This document shows positions 37,162 to 49,267 of a DNA stretch of 64,000 nucleotides, piece after piece. Where the stretch lies: NCBI GenBank assembly GCA_026874595.1, contig CM049320.1:12427964-12491963 (forward strand), given 5' to 3'. Position numbers and translations under genes: made by a program. The number at the start of each line of letters is the position of its first letter. Within the stretch, counting starts at the first letter, position 1. The notes under the pieces are model-generated. The model was not told the DNA's origin. It worked only from the letters and a program-made list of their open reading frames with translations, and did no database searches. This stretch comes from Sipunculus nudus. Taxonomy: Eukaryota; Annelida; Sipuncula; Golfingiida; Sipunculidae.

Positions 37162-40100
37162 GAATTTAAAAGTTTACTGTGTTAGATGAGCACATTTAGG
37201 AAATGTCAGTAGTCAGTAGTAGTTAGTACTACCAAATGGTAAACTACCTACCCGGTACTGGGAGCTTGTTTGTTTTTTTTTTTCTTCTCATTTTGACATC
37301 AAATTTTGCATATTCTTTAAGTATACTGTTCCCATTAGTACTAGATCTCTGAATTTCATATTTATAATGGCATAATATTTTATCCAGTCAGTGTTTAACA
37401 GGTAAGAGCTTGTAATTTAAACCATGTAGAGACCGATAGTACTTTTAAAAAATTATCTGACACTAACTATGGTGAAGCTGAATCTGGGGTGCCAATTCTA
37501 TCAGAATATTGTCATGACAGGTGAATGTTCAAAAAGTGGTACAGGCAGGAGCTAGAAATTGCAACAAAGTATGGCTGAAATGTACGCAGTTCACTACGGA
37601 GATGATTAAACTCAGTTAAAACATGCCTAAATGGTGTGATTAAGTGAAACTATCATGCACATGTTTGATGATTACAGTGATGAAAGTCAGTGGAATATGT
37701 CAAAATGGTATGTTTTCACTCAGGAATACATGTCAAAGTGGTGTGATCAAGGACTCACAAACCTGCCAACACCATGTGACCAAAAAATTATTTTTATTTT
37801 GGGAGCCACACCTTTTGAATTGTGTATAATGGCTTGTGCCATCACATTTAATTTACCTGTCATGCTTGCAGTGATTCAGAAACATTTTGAGGTATTCAAG
37901 CTGGGTGCAGTCAGAAAAAGAAATCTATTAAGCCCGCTACCACTCTGGTGAATTATGGGTACAGTCATGTGACTAGACGTGACTTAATTCTGTCATTCTG
38001 TTGTATGCTGTTACAATGAGTTTGATTTAAAAATGAGGTTTAAACATTGGAATTCATACATTAAAGCAGGGGTTGTAACAATGCCTTTCGCCTGTCTGAG
38101 ACAGGCAAACATGCCAGAAAGGCATTTTTCATTTTGTACCAATTTGTTGGTAAGTGTAATACATAGATATGTTCGATATAAGAGCTGATAAGTAGTAACA
38201 ATCATAACAATTAACATAAAAAGGATATATTTTCCCTTTGGTGTTCTGCCGACTATCTATATTTCCTTTATATTCCTATAAGAAGGGTCTACCATTTCAT
38301 AAACTTTCTAGCATTAAGGCCCTCATCTGATATATTTTCTGGGTTTTTCTCACTGCACAATCTTATTTCTCATACAACAGTTTTACTGTTGAAAACAGTA
38401 AGTTTTTTTACATGCAAGTGTGCATGTAAGATGTCATATGTAAGATGGCATTTTCAGGTGTGAGAAGTGTGACTGAAAGTTTGATATTATGGTAGGATGC
38501 ATCTTAAGTGGAAAGGCAAATTTTTCTGTGGCAAGACAAACCTGTATTAATGCTTATCTGAAACTTTCTGGGATAACAATCCCTGCATTAAAGTAAAACA
38601 GTTAGTAAATGCTGTGGTAATATATCTCTCATTTCGATCCTGTTCTCACATGCCAGTTCAGTCACTATGACTGCTGTTAAGGACAGTTTGGTTTAAATGT
38701 GTTCAAACAGCCCCTTTTAATAATTTGCCAGTCTGCATCTTTTAAGATGAGAATGATGAACGGTCATTATGTTTAATGATACATCTGAGCCTTTGTAACA
38801 ATGTAAAGTTTATGGTACATAAATCAAGGGATTTTTCTGTTCATGTCAGATCACAATTCTTTATTCTTGATTGTGATTGTCACAGATGTTTTTAATCTTT
38901 CTCTGAATGTCACCCTGATTTATATAATGTTGTCTTAGCTGATTAAAAAGCAGCATTACTGTCATATGTATTAACAAACAAAGTCAGCAAATGCTTTTTT
39001 TCCATTCTCACCTCCAGTAAATTATCTCATCACAAAGTCAGTGTCCTTCAGCTCAAACTGTTCTTCTCATTTTACTTGAATATATTCAGTTTTATTCACA
39101 GGATTTTAATATTATTGGAAAGCATTTTCACCTTTTTTAATCCATGAAACATGTTACATCACATTTATTTCTCATTCTAGTCTGCTAAATTATTCTGTTT
39201 CACAAAAAAATGAAATCACCAGAAACTACTGATAAAACTACTTAAGGAACTGTTTGTAAGTGTTGGGATTTGTATCCTTCACTTAGATCAAACCACCATC
39301 TGTCCTTAAAAAGCTAAAATAACTTCTTTGAATCCTGATATTCTTCTATTTATCTTCATAATTTTTATATTCATTGAAAACTAAAATTGGTCCTTGAAAA
39401 TGACCGACATCTACAAGATTTCAGATTCTCAGGAATTTTGGAAATGAAATATCTATTGAAGAAATGCCAGACACTAAATGAATGTTATATTAAGTAAAAC
39501 TATGAACTTCCACAGTTGATGCAAGACATTTGAACAGTAGATGGTTATATATACAAAAAGTTACAAAATGTGGAGCTAGTTGTTGAATTTCTTTAGTCGG
39601 TATATGGTACCATCACTGTATCTCTGTTGAGAGTGGTACATGTGTATAATCAGAAAAACTCATTCTTTTTTAAGCAGTTATAAAATTTGAAATAATTTAC
39701 TAATGGGTCTGTAAGAAAAGTAACATTTTGTCTGGAGTATATAAGACTTTCTTCAGCTGGCCCAGACTGCTAGCTTTTTATTGGTCTGTGCTGTCATTGT
39801 GGTGTAGGTCACTATCATAATCTGTTTAACTTTCTACGGCTGTGGCCTTGTTTATCTCTGGTCTCTGTACAACCTGAGTCTTTCTGGGTTTTCAATGAGG
39901 CATTGTTCATTGTCTGATCCGGATGGGGCAGGAAAATTGAATGAATTATTAATCTAAGTGGCTATTCTTGTAAAGATTATATATTATAGGACATTGGCAA
40001 AGATTGCAGAGACCCAGAACTTTCATTTGTCAACCGTGTGGTAATAGTGAAAGGCCTCAGAAAGATTCTTAATAAGACAAAATGTCAAGTTCTTTTAGAA

Positions 40101-40316
40101 GATTTCTTTAGTCCTTTATAGAAAGTAATTTTTTGTAGTTAAAAGAAGACTGTGTTTAAGTTTAATGTCTTAACAAGCCATCCCTGTTTGTCAAGCGCCC
40201 CTGTGTATTATGGGTCCAGACCATGTGCAAGTGATATAAATGTTAAGATAATATAAATTATTGGCTATTTTTTCAAATCTTTAACATGGGAATCCATTAG
40301 TATTCACACCAGAAAA
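37162..40316. other. No gene or clear repeat seen
   Basis: AT-rich. The block 39745-39960 has higher complexity and could be a conserved non-coding element, but this cannot be judged without comparison. Confidence 0.45.
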
Positions 40317-40445
40317 GGTGTCAAAGGGAATGTAAAAAAAAGGAATATCCAGGCCGCAAAATTTTGTCTGAAACTCTTAAAAATGTTGCTTTTTATGAAA
40401 AAAGGGGGGGTCTGGACCCCCCACCCCACCCCCGGATCTGCAAGC
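40317..40445. mobile_element. Partial GGATCC-type MITE
   Basis: Shares the TCTGAAACTCTTAAAAATGT module, a G-run followed by TCTGGACCCC, and CCCGGATCTGC with the elements at 9234 and 10545. The left end is lost. Confidence 0.55.
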
Positions 40446-40729
40446 TTCTGTGGGTTTTTTTTGTCTTGGAAAGATTGAAATGAAATAGTGTTCTCACAGG
40501 TAAATTTTAAATCAAACTTTTAAAAATAACTTGGCATATATATTTGAAGCAGAAGAACCTTATACTGTGGGTAATCTCTTCCTTTTTATTATTTTAAGAC
40601 TTGATGGTTTTAAAATATTATTTCACTGCATTACAGGTCTGCCCACCAAAATACACTCCACTTTCATGCTTAGGTTTCATCTAACAGGTCTTTAATAGTA
40701 ATTGGGATAATTGGTACTATTCCATGTAA

Positions 40730-41040
40730 GGCCAAAAAAAATAAAAGGTATGGTTCTCAGGCACCCCCAGCGTCAATTTTAACCCCCCACATCAAACATT
40801 TTTATTTTGATTTACATCTTTCAAGAAGATAAAATAATACAATTTTGATACGATTTCCTTTTTTCATTAGTGCTCATATCTGTTTAGTAAAAGAACCCTG
40901 TTATTTTCATGCTTTTTCCTGATCATATGACATTTTTATGGAAACATACAAAAAAAGGTCAAAAACAAAATACTGCCTGCCCGCACTGATTTCTGAAAAA
41001 AAGTGCCTAAGAACCATACCTTTTTATTTTTTTTTTGGCC
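40730..41040. mobile_element. 311-bp MITE with TAA flanks, PIF/Harbinger-like
   Basis: Inverted ends of about 36 bp: GGCCAAAAAAAATAAAAGG...GTTCTCAGGCAC on the left mirrors GTGCCTAAGAACC...TTTTTGGCC on the right. TAA flanks both sides. A 3-bp TWA duplication is typical of PIF/Harbinger. Confidence 0.82.
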
Positions 41041-41043
41041 TAA

Positions 41044-43915
41044 CAGTTCTTTTCTTTTCTTTTAATAATTGTAACTCTTCTACAGAGAGAGTATTAAGGG
41101 GAAAATTTCAGGATTAACAATATTGCCACCAGATGTCACTGTAGACTGAGAGAATATTTATATTATCTCCTCACAATGGATTGAGAATTTTACTCTACCT
41201 GTAATTTGCAATGGTATTCTGTGCATGATTCTGCTCTAAGCTAAATTATTGTCTATAAAGACACCTCTAATTTAATAATTTAATCAAATTCATCTTCATA
41301 AGAACAAGTATAACTGGCAGTTTATAGAGCTTCCAGCATCATGCAGTAATATTAAATTATCTTTACAATGCATAGATAATTTAATGTTATACAGTACCTG
41401 TTTGAACTGATTTGCCTGTAATGACTGTGATGGTGGCTCCCCTGGTGGTCTGTTTTTGTACTGATGCACTGCATGATACAACAGATTAATGTACTCCCAT
41501 CAGGAGTTCTAGGTTAATCTTGGTTGGCCCAGACCGTTACAGCTCCTGATTGGCTGACACATCTAAGTTTAAGGTAAATGACACTTTTATGTGGTGGCCC
41601 TTCGTTTCTGTCTGTTTTTTCATTATTAAGAGTAATTTTCTGTGTCTGGCTGGCTTTTGTCTCCGGTGAAAAACAATCAAGTACAGATTACTTTCTCGCC
41701 AGAGGAAATGAAGCCAGATGGAAAGTTTTACTCTTTTTTTTTTAAATTTTACAGTATTTTTTTTTTAGGTTCACCTTTACTATACATGGTTACATGGAAG
41801 TCAGAATTTCAAATTTACAGCTTTGAAATCCCTGTGCTTGAAGGACTTGAGTAGTAGATATTTAAAACAACCAAGCCACCAATTTTAATTCCTCTTATTG
41901 AAAGTGTGAAGGAATTAATTTGTTAATCCTAGTAATACTTGTGATGGAATGATGGGGATTTTTGTCCTCAATTGCATTAAAGGGGCTTGCTTTATCAATG
42001 ATTGCTGTTGGGACTAGGTAGGATACCTAATCATTATACAGGACCAAAAAAAAACCTCAAAAAAACCTATTAATGGAGACTGGAGGTGCTAAGTTCTTAA
42101 TTTTACACTAGAGTCTGATCCATTGATTCCGTCTTCTGATTCTTATAAATAACAACATTGAAATGACAAGATATGCTTTTAAAGAGAAAGTTGCATTGAA
42201 CACAATTCCAGTAAATAAGAACCCTTAGAATATACAAAGTAAACCATGTATATTAATTTTAAAAACATACCATAATAAGTTAGATCACACTTTTTTTTAC
42301 ATTATATAAATAAAAGGGTAATGTTATAGCATCCATACTTATATATGTAAATTATAATCTTTGTAATATAAAAAAATTATGACTTTTTGGTAAGTGAGTC
42401 ACACATTCAAGGATTGGTTGAAAACACTGATGTCAAGGACACCTTGGCCCCCAGAGTGTTACCAATTTCTTGGGTAAATCACTTCATCATTGGCTTTCCT
42501 AAGTTTCTCAGACAATGAAGTTATGGCCAGGAAATTGTGTCTTTGATCACAAGGATTTGCTCAAAGATGCATAATGGTGTCCAATGAGATGAGTTTGAAC
42601 CCACTTTGATCCTCACTACTGAACCAAGTAAATGGATTTGGTCGAGAAGTAGTTATTAAGAGCTGACTCCTCAGCCTTTTTATGGTCACAGTTTGGATCT
42701 ACTTGGAAGTTCCAAAGTGTGTCCAAAGAGGAAATTATTACTGACCATGCCTTAATAGAATTCCAAGTCAGGAAGTTGGAGGATTTCTTGTAGCCATTTC
42801 TGCCTGTAAGCAGTGGTGATGGAAGTTTGTGAAGTAGTGGATATGGTGTACCTGACATCCAATGTGCCAGTAGAAGATGAGCTGTTGCTCATATCATACA
42901 TCAGTGCACAGTGTAGTGATACCATGTCTGCCTTTATACTAGTTGAAGGTTTATCCGATGGTTAAAACAGGTTATATGTTCTACAGTTAAATCCCTGTAA
43001 GGTTTAGATAAAAGTATAAGATCATTCATTCTATCTTCCTTTTTGTGTGGTTATTATTTACAGCATAAATATCTAAGATTAACAGTGTTATCCTACAACA
43101 TAAATGTAGAAGAGCTTTAGCAAATCTTACATTTTAGCTCTTGATAAAAGTGAATTCATGGCTCAAATTAGGCCTTATCATGCAGTGTACCTTAAAACTT
43201 GTATTGAGTTTTGAAATCATGCAAGGGATTTCTATATTTTACGTCCAATTATCCATTATGTGCTGTAGATCATGTGCTGCTTGATACTTCAAAGGACCAT
43301 TAGTTGACAACCATGTTCTACGCCTAACAAGCATATTTTGATTTGGACAGATATATGAGCTAGAAGCACATAAAAGTGAGCCATTTTGTACCTTGGCCAA
43401 ACTGGGTCTTTTGATTATCAATGCTAGGCAATGACTCATTAATGTAATGAACATTAAAAAACCACCTACCTTTCCATGCTGTAAGCTGTTTCATTCTTTG
43501 ATTTACTTTCTGATTTACTGTGACTCTTCCTCTAGACAAAAAGTTCCCCTTCATAATCATATTAGCCACAGTTGTATTTCTTAATAAAGAATTTGATTAC
43601 AGATGTGCAAAAAAAATGCATCCAGTGCTATCCATATCCATATTCAATATAGTAGCGTCCAACCTAATTGTGATTGCACCAATACACAACTGTGTCCGAC
43701 GGTCAAGGTAGTTCAGTTTCACAATGAATGTACTGATTTTGCAAGACCTTGAGGTTCTGTAGAAATATTGTTTATACCGCATAACTGCTTATTCTCTAAG
43801 CAATGTTTCAATAGAAGAAAAATAATGTATCTTCTTTAAATGGATGAATTTTACCAATAATGACCAAACTGTATACTGTGGTTGCCTTCATAATTGCAAG
43901 GCTTTAAGTATTTTT
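41044..43915. other. No gene or clear repeat seen
   Basis: Short open frames without motifs; homopolymer runs. Confidence 0.5.
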
Positions 43916-44921
43916 TAGCCCTCAGCCCTTATAGGCTTATGGGCCATTGTCGTCACCCAAGTTGTCCGTCCGTCATGCTGTCCGTCTGTCCCTCTGGTGT
44001 CTGTTAACTTTTACCTTGTGAGCATGATATCTCTAAAAGGACTCACCATAGGAATTAGATTTCTTCAGTGAAGATGTATAGGGACAAAATCTTGGTCAAG
44101 TTCGAAGATTGGTAACCTTGACCTATTTTTTTATGTTTTAGAGCTAATTATACAAAAAAACTTAGAAACTAATTTCTCAGGAACCATTAGGTGGATTTAA
44201 GGAAACTTACTATGATCATTGGGACTGATGGTTGTACCAGCTGCACAAGTTTGGTGGCGCCACTTACAATATCTGATTTTTTATGAATTTTTTATCAGAT
44301 TTTTCAACTTTGGCCTTGTGAGCGTGTTATCTCTTAAGGTTTTCAACACAGGAACTTCATTTCTTCATTGCTGATGCATATTAACAAAATCTCTGTCAAG
44401 TTCAAAATGGGTGACCTTGACCTATTTTTCTATGTTTTAGAGCTGATTATAGAAAACACTTAGAAGCTAATTTCTCAGGAATTATTGGGTGGATTTTCAC
44501 AAAACTTACTATGATTTTTGGGACTCATGGTCTGTACCTGATGCATATTAACAAAATCTTGGTCAAGTTCAAAGATGGGTGACCTTGACCTACTTTTCAA
44601 GGTCACAGAGCTTAGAATAGAAAAAAACTTAGGAGCTTATTTCTCAGGATCAAATGGGTTGATTGTTATGAAACATAGTATAATGATATCCCTTAATGAT
44701 CTGTAAGTCCTGCATGAGATCGGTCTTACCATACTTGCAAAGGAACTACATACCTCTCCAGTATAAATTTATAACTGAGACATATACAGTAATACAGATA
44801 TACATCCATGTGAGAACAAATATTTCATACTTGTTACTGTTACCACCTATAAACACTGTTCTTTTGACTGAGGGCTTTTGCTTTTTAGGCTTTAGAATAT
44901 CAACTTCTGCTGATATTCTAG
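43916..44921 (+). repeat. Dispersed repeat family E, copy 1
   Basis: Starts TAGCCCTCAGCCCTTATAGG, then GTCCGTCCGTC; the core repeats every 250-300 bp with CTTGTGAGC-TATCTCT, GGTGACCTTGACCTA and TTTCTCAGGAACCATT modules and a GGTGGCGCCACT motif. Ends in a 9-bp stem AGAATATCA / TGATATTCT followed by AGTTTT. No coding. Helitron-type origin is possible but the 5' end does not show TC. Confidence 0.75.
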
Positions 44922-46410
44922 TTTTATTAGCCAGGGTTTCACAGAATTCCTTTTTCTCAGTCAATCATTAGTATATAATTATATACAGGTACTTTTATTA
45001 AAAATGATATCTATGACTTTTATTAACTGAAATATTAATCCCAAAATTTGTAAATGGTAATTTGTAGTATACCAATCACAACCATCGTGGAATATCTGTA
45101 GCCTCTGAAATCATCACTCATACTAAGCTTAGGTATTTAAGTACTAAGCATTTATAACCACGCAGTCTCAATTTGTAACACTTTCTGATACCGCACATAT
45201 CACAGATTTGAAGCCACCTCATATAAGAAGACAACTACAGCCAAGCCATACCAAAGAAAGTATACGGTCATCGAGCAGGTACAGGTTGCTGTGGTCAAGA
45301 CCTCAGCCCTGTGCACTCCTTAAGCATTTTCTCTGAGCCAACAGTCGCAGTGCCACACCAAGCCAAGCAAGGAGCCATAAAGGCCGCCAACGTCCATCCC
45401 GAGCTGGTGACCTTTTGAGAAAGCTACAGCATCCACAGCCACAAAGCCAGAAGCAACCCACATTCCCTCCACCGATCCCAGCAGCGGAAACTCAGCCATG
45501 CCATTCGAGAGTCGAACTTGATCTTGTGAACGACACTGTTTCGAGACCCATCGCCATTGTACTTGCAGTTTCGGCCATTTGGACAACTACAGTATCTCAT
45601 GATTTTGCAAGACATGAAGTTTTCCCTATGTAAAATTACTACATCTGTTTCAGCTTGGTGACCTTTACTACAAATGAACAAGACATAATGCCTGCCACAA
45701 AACTAAGTAGAATAAATGGTAGAATATTTGTCAACTGACAAGTTGACAAGTATAATATGAAGAAGAGTCACTTTTCATCTATTGACATTGTGATAATGAA
45801 ACCTGAGCTATGACTCTTTGGCCTCAGTGTCAGATATGTTCTCAGTAACCCTCATCTACCAAGCTAAACCTGTCCTCCTGGTAACAAATGAACCAACTAT
45901 TCCTTGGGAATAGCCAGATTTATGACTCATGGCAGGACCTGTCCATTCCTCTGGATTTTAGTGGCCAATCCTCTGAACCGGACATGTCATCGCGTTGAAT
46001 ATCATTCAAAATGGAGACAGACTGAGCATCAATCTTCTGTATACAGTATCAAGATGCTGGTCTCTTTATGGGCAAAAATTACTTCTTTCAGCTGATGAAT
46101 GGTTCTGTTTTGACCTGGACCATCACAGAACTTCCCCAAATTGAGATGAGTGGAGTTTTTCCTGTCAGGGGTTGTGACACCATGTGGTAAAAATACTGCT
46201 GTCCTGTCAATGTTTGGTGTTTATTTTTTTCATATTCTCATTTTACAAGCAGTAACATTCTGTATATACTTGTATTTCCCTTTATCAGTAGAATTGGGTC
46301 GGATATTGCTGTATGATAGTTAAGAGTGTGTTGATATAAAACTTTCAAGATTTCTGTTTACAAGGATCAGATCAGATTTGATTCTGAAATGTAGATATTG
46401 AGTACAGCAT
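44922..46410. other. Mixed sequence, GC-richer block at 45200-45620
   Basis: The GC-richer block has overlapping open frames on both strands (72-88 codons). None shows a known domain or convincing splice sites. It may be a decayed retroelement or processed pseudogene; unresolved. Confidence 0.35.
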
Positions 46411-46968
46411 GTAATAGATATGAAGTGAATAAAAGTGTCTATGTGGTCCTGAAATTCTGATGAAATATAGCTTTGTATTAATTTTTTTGCTATGAGTTAC
46501 ATAGTTTTGACACAAACAAAGATCTAATTATTATTAATTATTATAATAATTATTAATACAGGGGTATTATTATTATTATTATTTTATTATTCAAATAAAA
46601 AAATATTAAAAAATTAAAATAGTGTTAAAATAAGTGAATAATATGTGTATTTGCAGAATTATTCGAAGGACACTAAAAGGTGTTCAAATTCTTACAATGG
46701 TTTATATATAAACAAAGTTTCAATGATACCTAAATGAACGAAAATTTAGCACAACTAAAATGTTAAATCCTTTCCATGCAGTAATAGATATGAAGTGAAT
46801 AAGTGTCTATGTGGTCCTGAAATTCTGATGAAATATAGCTTTGTATTAATTTTTTTGCTATGAGTTACATAGTTTTGACACAAACAAAGATCTAATTATT
46901 ATTAATTATTATAATAATTATTAATACAGGGGTATTATTATTATTATTATTTTATTATTCAAATAAAA
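46411..46968. repeat. 190-bp direct duplication
   Basis: 46411-46600 and 46781-46968 are nearly identical, differing mainly by a 2-bp deletion. Each ends in an (ATT)n tract containing the near-palindrome TTATTATAATAATTATTAA. Confidence 0.92.
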
Positions 46969-47634
46969 AGAGCAAAAATAAGCAATATTTCAAAAGACTC
47001 TTTGTTCATTTACGAAAAATAAATTGTGATCTGCTTTAAACAGGAGCAGCAGTCCATAGAGCTTTTTTTCAGTGTGGCCTAAAATAAACATTTTTGTCAT
47101 GGTTATTTGCATATTTGTCACTCAGGAGATATGTGATGGTTAAGGTCAGCAGGCTTGTATGTGAAAACACATTATATAAGATCTGATACATCAGCTACTA
47201 CTGATGTAGAAAGGAGTCATCTGAGTTATTATTGGGTAAGGGACCAATTTATTAAAAGGTGACTTTCTTGTAAGCCCTGGGCCAATTCATTTCAGAGCTG
47301 GGTAAACATGACAATCAGTCAATTTCTTCAACAGTTCAGGTGACTGAGGTCATGTCTGGATAACAGAACTGACATGTAATAATCAGCCATATCTGTAGCT
47401 GTAGCCATAGCAGCACCTGGAAAATAGATGAAAAATAGAGATTGTTACTTATTAAAACTTGCTCTATAGAGGTGACAACTAATCTTTCACTGAAATAACC
47501 CCTCTCATATTGGAGTACAGGGCTGTAATGCAGGGCTGTTCATCTTGGTCATTTATATCATAGATGCCAATGGTAAGAAACGCTGTTTTACTGGTCTTGC
47601 ATGTTTACTAATTGTGTAAAATACACTGATGTAT
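46969..47634. other. No feature seen
   Basis: Nothing supported. Confidence 0.5.
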
Positions 47635-47640
47635 TATACA

Positions 47641-47784
47641 TGTAACTGTGCACACAAAAGCATTCCTACTGGCCTTGCCAGTGAAGCCTTTTTCTTAGCA
47701 AAGCAGGTAGAATGTCTGACTTGTGTGTCACAGGTTACAGGTTTGAATCCACATTCGGCCCTATTTCTATTGTTACCAATTACA
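47641..47784 (+). repeat. TRIM LTR 1
   Basis: 144 bp, TGTAAC...TTACA. Shares ATGCACACAAAAG-like, TTCCTACTGGC and GGCCCTATTTCTATT blocks with LTR 2. Confidence 0.85.
47696..47750 (+). promoter_or_regulatory. tRNA-like internal promoter (A and B boxes) in TRIM LTR 1
   Basis: TAGCAAAGCAGG at 47696-47707 matches the A-box consensus TRGCNNAGYNGG completely. GGTTTGAATCC at 47740-47750 matches the B box with one change. The span of 55 bases equals the distance in a normal tRNA. The acceptor and T stems do not pair well, so this is tRNA-like and not a tRNA gene. LTR 2 keeps GTAGCAGGTAGAGCATCTGC and GAGGTTCAAATTC. Pol III activity is inference. Confidence 0.65.
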
Positions 47785-47785
47785 T

Positions 47786-47807
47786 TGGTGGCAGCGGTGG
47801 GATCCGA
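47786..47807 (+). other. TRIM primer-binding site, tRNA-Leu type
   Basis: TGGTGGCAGCGGTGGGAT begins one base after LTR 1. The full 22 bases are complementary, with one mismatch, to the 3' end plus CCA of the animal tRNA-Leu (AAG) type, whose acceptor end is CCCACCGCTGCCA. Confidence 0.8.
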
Positions 47808-47897
47808 GGAATTGGTGTTGTTGCATATCATGCCCAATCCCGTTCACTTCTTTGACCCTCAGGATAGATTCCCATGTTCCAAGGACAGAATGTTCCT

Positions 47898-47911
47898 GGA
47901 GAGGGGGTGAA
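47898..47911 (+). other. TRIM polypurine tract
   Basis: GGAGAGGGGGTGAA lies immediately before the TG of LTR 2; one T interrupts the purine run. Confidence 0.75.
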
Positions 47912-48043
47912 TGTAACCATGCACACAAAAGTGTTCCTACTGGCTTTGCTATAGTAAAGCTTGCTTTATTACCGTAGCAGGTAGAGCATCTGCTTAGAGG
48001 TTCAAATTCACATTTGGCCCTATTTCTATTCTCATCCATGACA
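47912..48043 (+). repeat. TRIM LTR 2
   Basis: 132 bp, TGTAAC...TGACA; homologous to LTR 1 with a deletion between the A-box and B-box regions. Confidence 0.82.
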
Positions 48044-48047
48044 TATA

Positions 48048-49265
48048 CAGTGGAACCCCGCCTTGCGACCACCCCACAATTGCGACCACCCCACAATTAC
48101 GACCATTTTGCTTGGTCCCGAATTTTTTTTAGTTTATTTATGTTTAAAAATGACTCAAAATTACGACCACCCCTGAATTCAGAATTACGACCAGATTTTC
48201 TGGCCCAGGCGCTAATGCGACCCCGCTAATGCGACCACCACCGAGAAGTACTGAAACACATTTGTCACGAATCAATGGCTGCGTCTTGTCACAGGCGCCT
48301 TAACGAAAGATCAAAGTGGGTAACAAGGTTTCTTAACCCGAATGTTTATCTGGTCCCGCATATCTTGCCGACTCGTTGTCTTCGCTGAGACTTGTTGAGG
48401 TGTAGGTTATAGATCAAAGAGGGTAACCATCGGCCATTACTTAATGAGCCGGTCTGACCTGGGGTCAGATGCTAATTGCCCCTCAGTGATCACCTGTATT
48501 ACAGCTACCCTAATATGGGGTTGCGGGCTTAATATTTCAACTCATCACATATTGTTCGATCCTCATTGGTAAAATTAACGACCTAGTTAATCCTAAATGT
48601 GTTCATACCTTACTGACACTGAGTATTGAGCAGTCAGTAAAATGTATAAATAAAGCTTGCATAGGGGAAAATCCCTCACACTAACTTGCCTTTTCTGACA
48701 GATTGTTGTCAGTTTATTTCTCTACTGGTTAAGTTTGCATTTAAATGGCTTGCTGTTAGGCAACCATGCCTCTGAAAGAGCTCTCCTTGAAGGATAAAGT
48801 GGCGTTAATCAAGGCGGCAACACCTCGTGCAGTCAGCACCAAATGGCTCAGCAGTTTAGCGTCGGGAAAACTCAAGTGCACGCAATATATACTCAAGCTG
48901 AAGGCTAAATATATGACAGCCACGTATTATGTTCAATATGCATTCGGTAGGTTGTAATCGTATTGCCTTAGTGTAATTATTTGTTAATCATCAGTCACTA
49001 CGTATGCATGTGTACATGTATATTAATTTTCATCATGAATAAATATGCTCAGCTACACACACACAAAATTCATAATAAGGGTCCTCCGCTAAGTATTTGT
49101 TTTGTTATAATTCACATTAAAGATAAGCAATAGATAAACTCTGATACACATTAAATATCAGTGTGTTATATGCGACCACGGTAAGAGTTTCACAAATACG
49201 ACCACCCCCAAATTACGACCACCTTGCTCAGTCCCAAGGGTGGTCGTAATTGTGGGGTTCCACTG
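48048..49265 (+). mobile_element. Tigger/pogo-like DNA transposon, internally deleted
   Basis: Inverted ends CAGTGGAACCCC at 48048 and GGGGTTCCACTG ending at 49265, flanked by TA. Subterminal copies of GCGACCACC and ATTACGACCACC lie inside both ends. At 1.2 kb it is about half the length of an autonomous Tigger. A transposase N-terminal fragment remains inside. Confidence 0.9.
48766..48957 (+). pseudogene. Tigger-like transposase, N-terminal fragment
   Basis: 63-codon open frame beginning MPLKELSLKDKVALIKAA. LSLKDKVALI, STKWLSS and GKLKCTQYILKLKAKYM line up with the N-terminal CENP-B/pipsqueak-type helix-turn-helix of Tigger transposases, where a loop with GK-x-Q-x-x-x-IL-K and an aromatic-Met end is typical. 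The reading stops soon after; the CENP-B DNA-binding repeat and the DDE catalytic domain are absent. It lies inside the Tigger-like ends on the + strand. Inference: a deletion removed the catalytic part. The alignment is by eye and moderate. Confidence 0.62.
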
Positions 49266-49267
49266 TA

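Larger units (their letters stand above)
47641..48043 (+). mobile_element. Miniature LTR retrotransposon (TRIM), 403 bp
   Basis: Two related LTRs (47641-47784 and 47912-48043) begin TGTAAC and end in CA. They surround only 127 bp of interior with no coding capacity. A primer-binding site follows LTR 1 by one base and a polypurine tract abuts LTR 2. A perfect 6-bp duplication TATACA lies at 47635-47640 and 48044-48049. The LTRs have diverged and LTR 2 has a deletion, so the insertion is not recent. Replication must rely on proteins of another element. These are the defining parts of a TRIM (known class); this family is not one I recognise. Confidence 0.85.

Noticed and set aside
45320-45681. 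Overlapping 72-88 codon frames on both strands
   Set aside because: No known domain; three frames compete over the same bases; cannot be told from chance in GC-richer DNA.
47641-47784. A functional tRNA gene
   Set aside because: A and B boxes are present but acceptor and T stems do not pair, and the segment repeats as part of an LTR.
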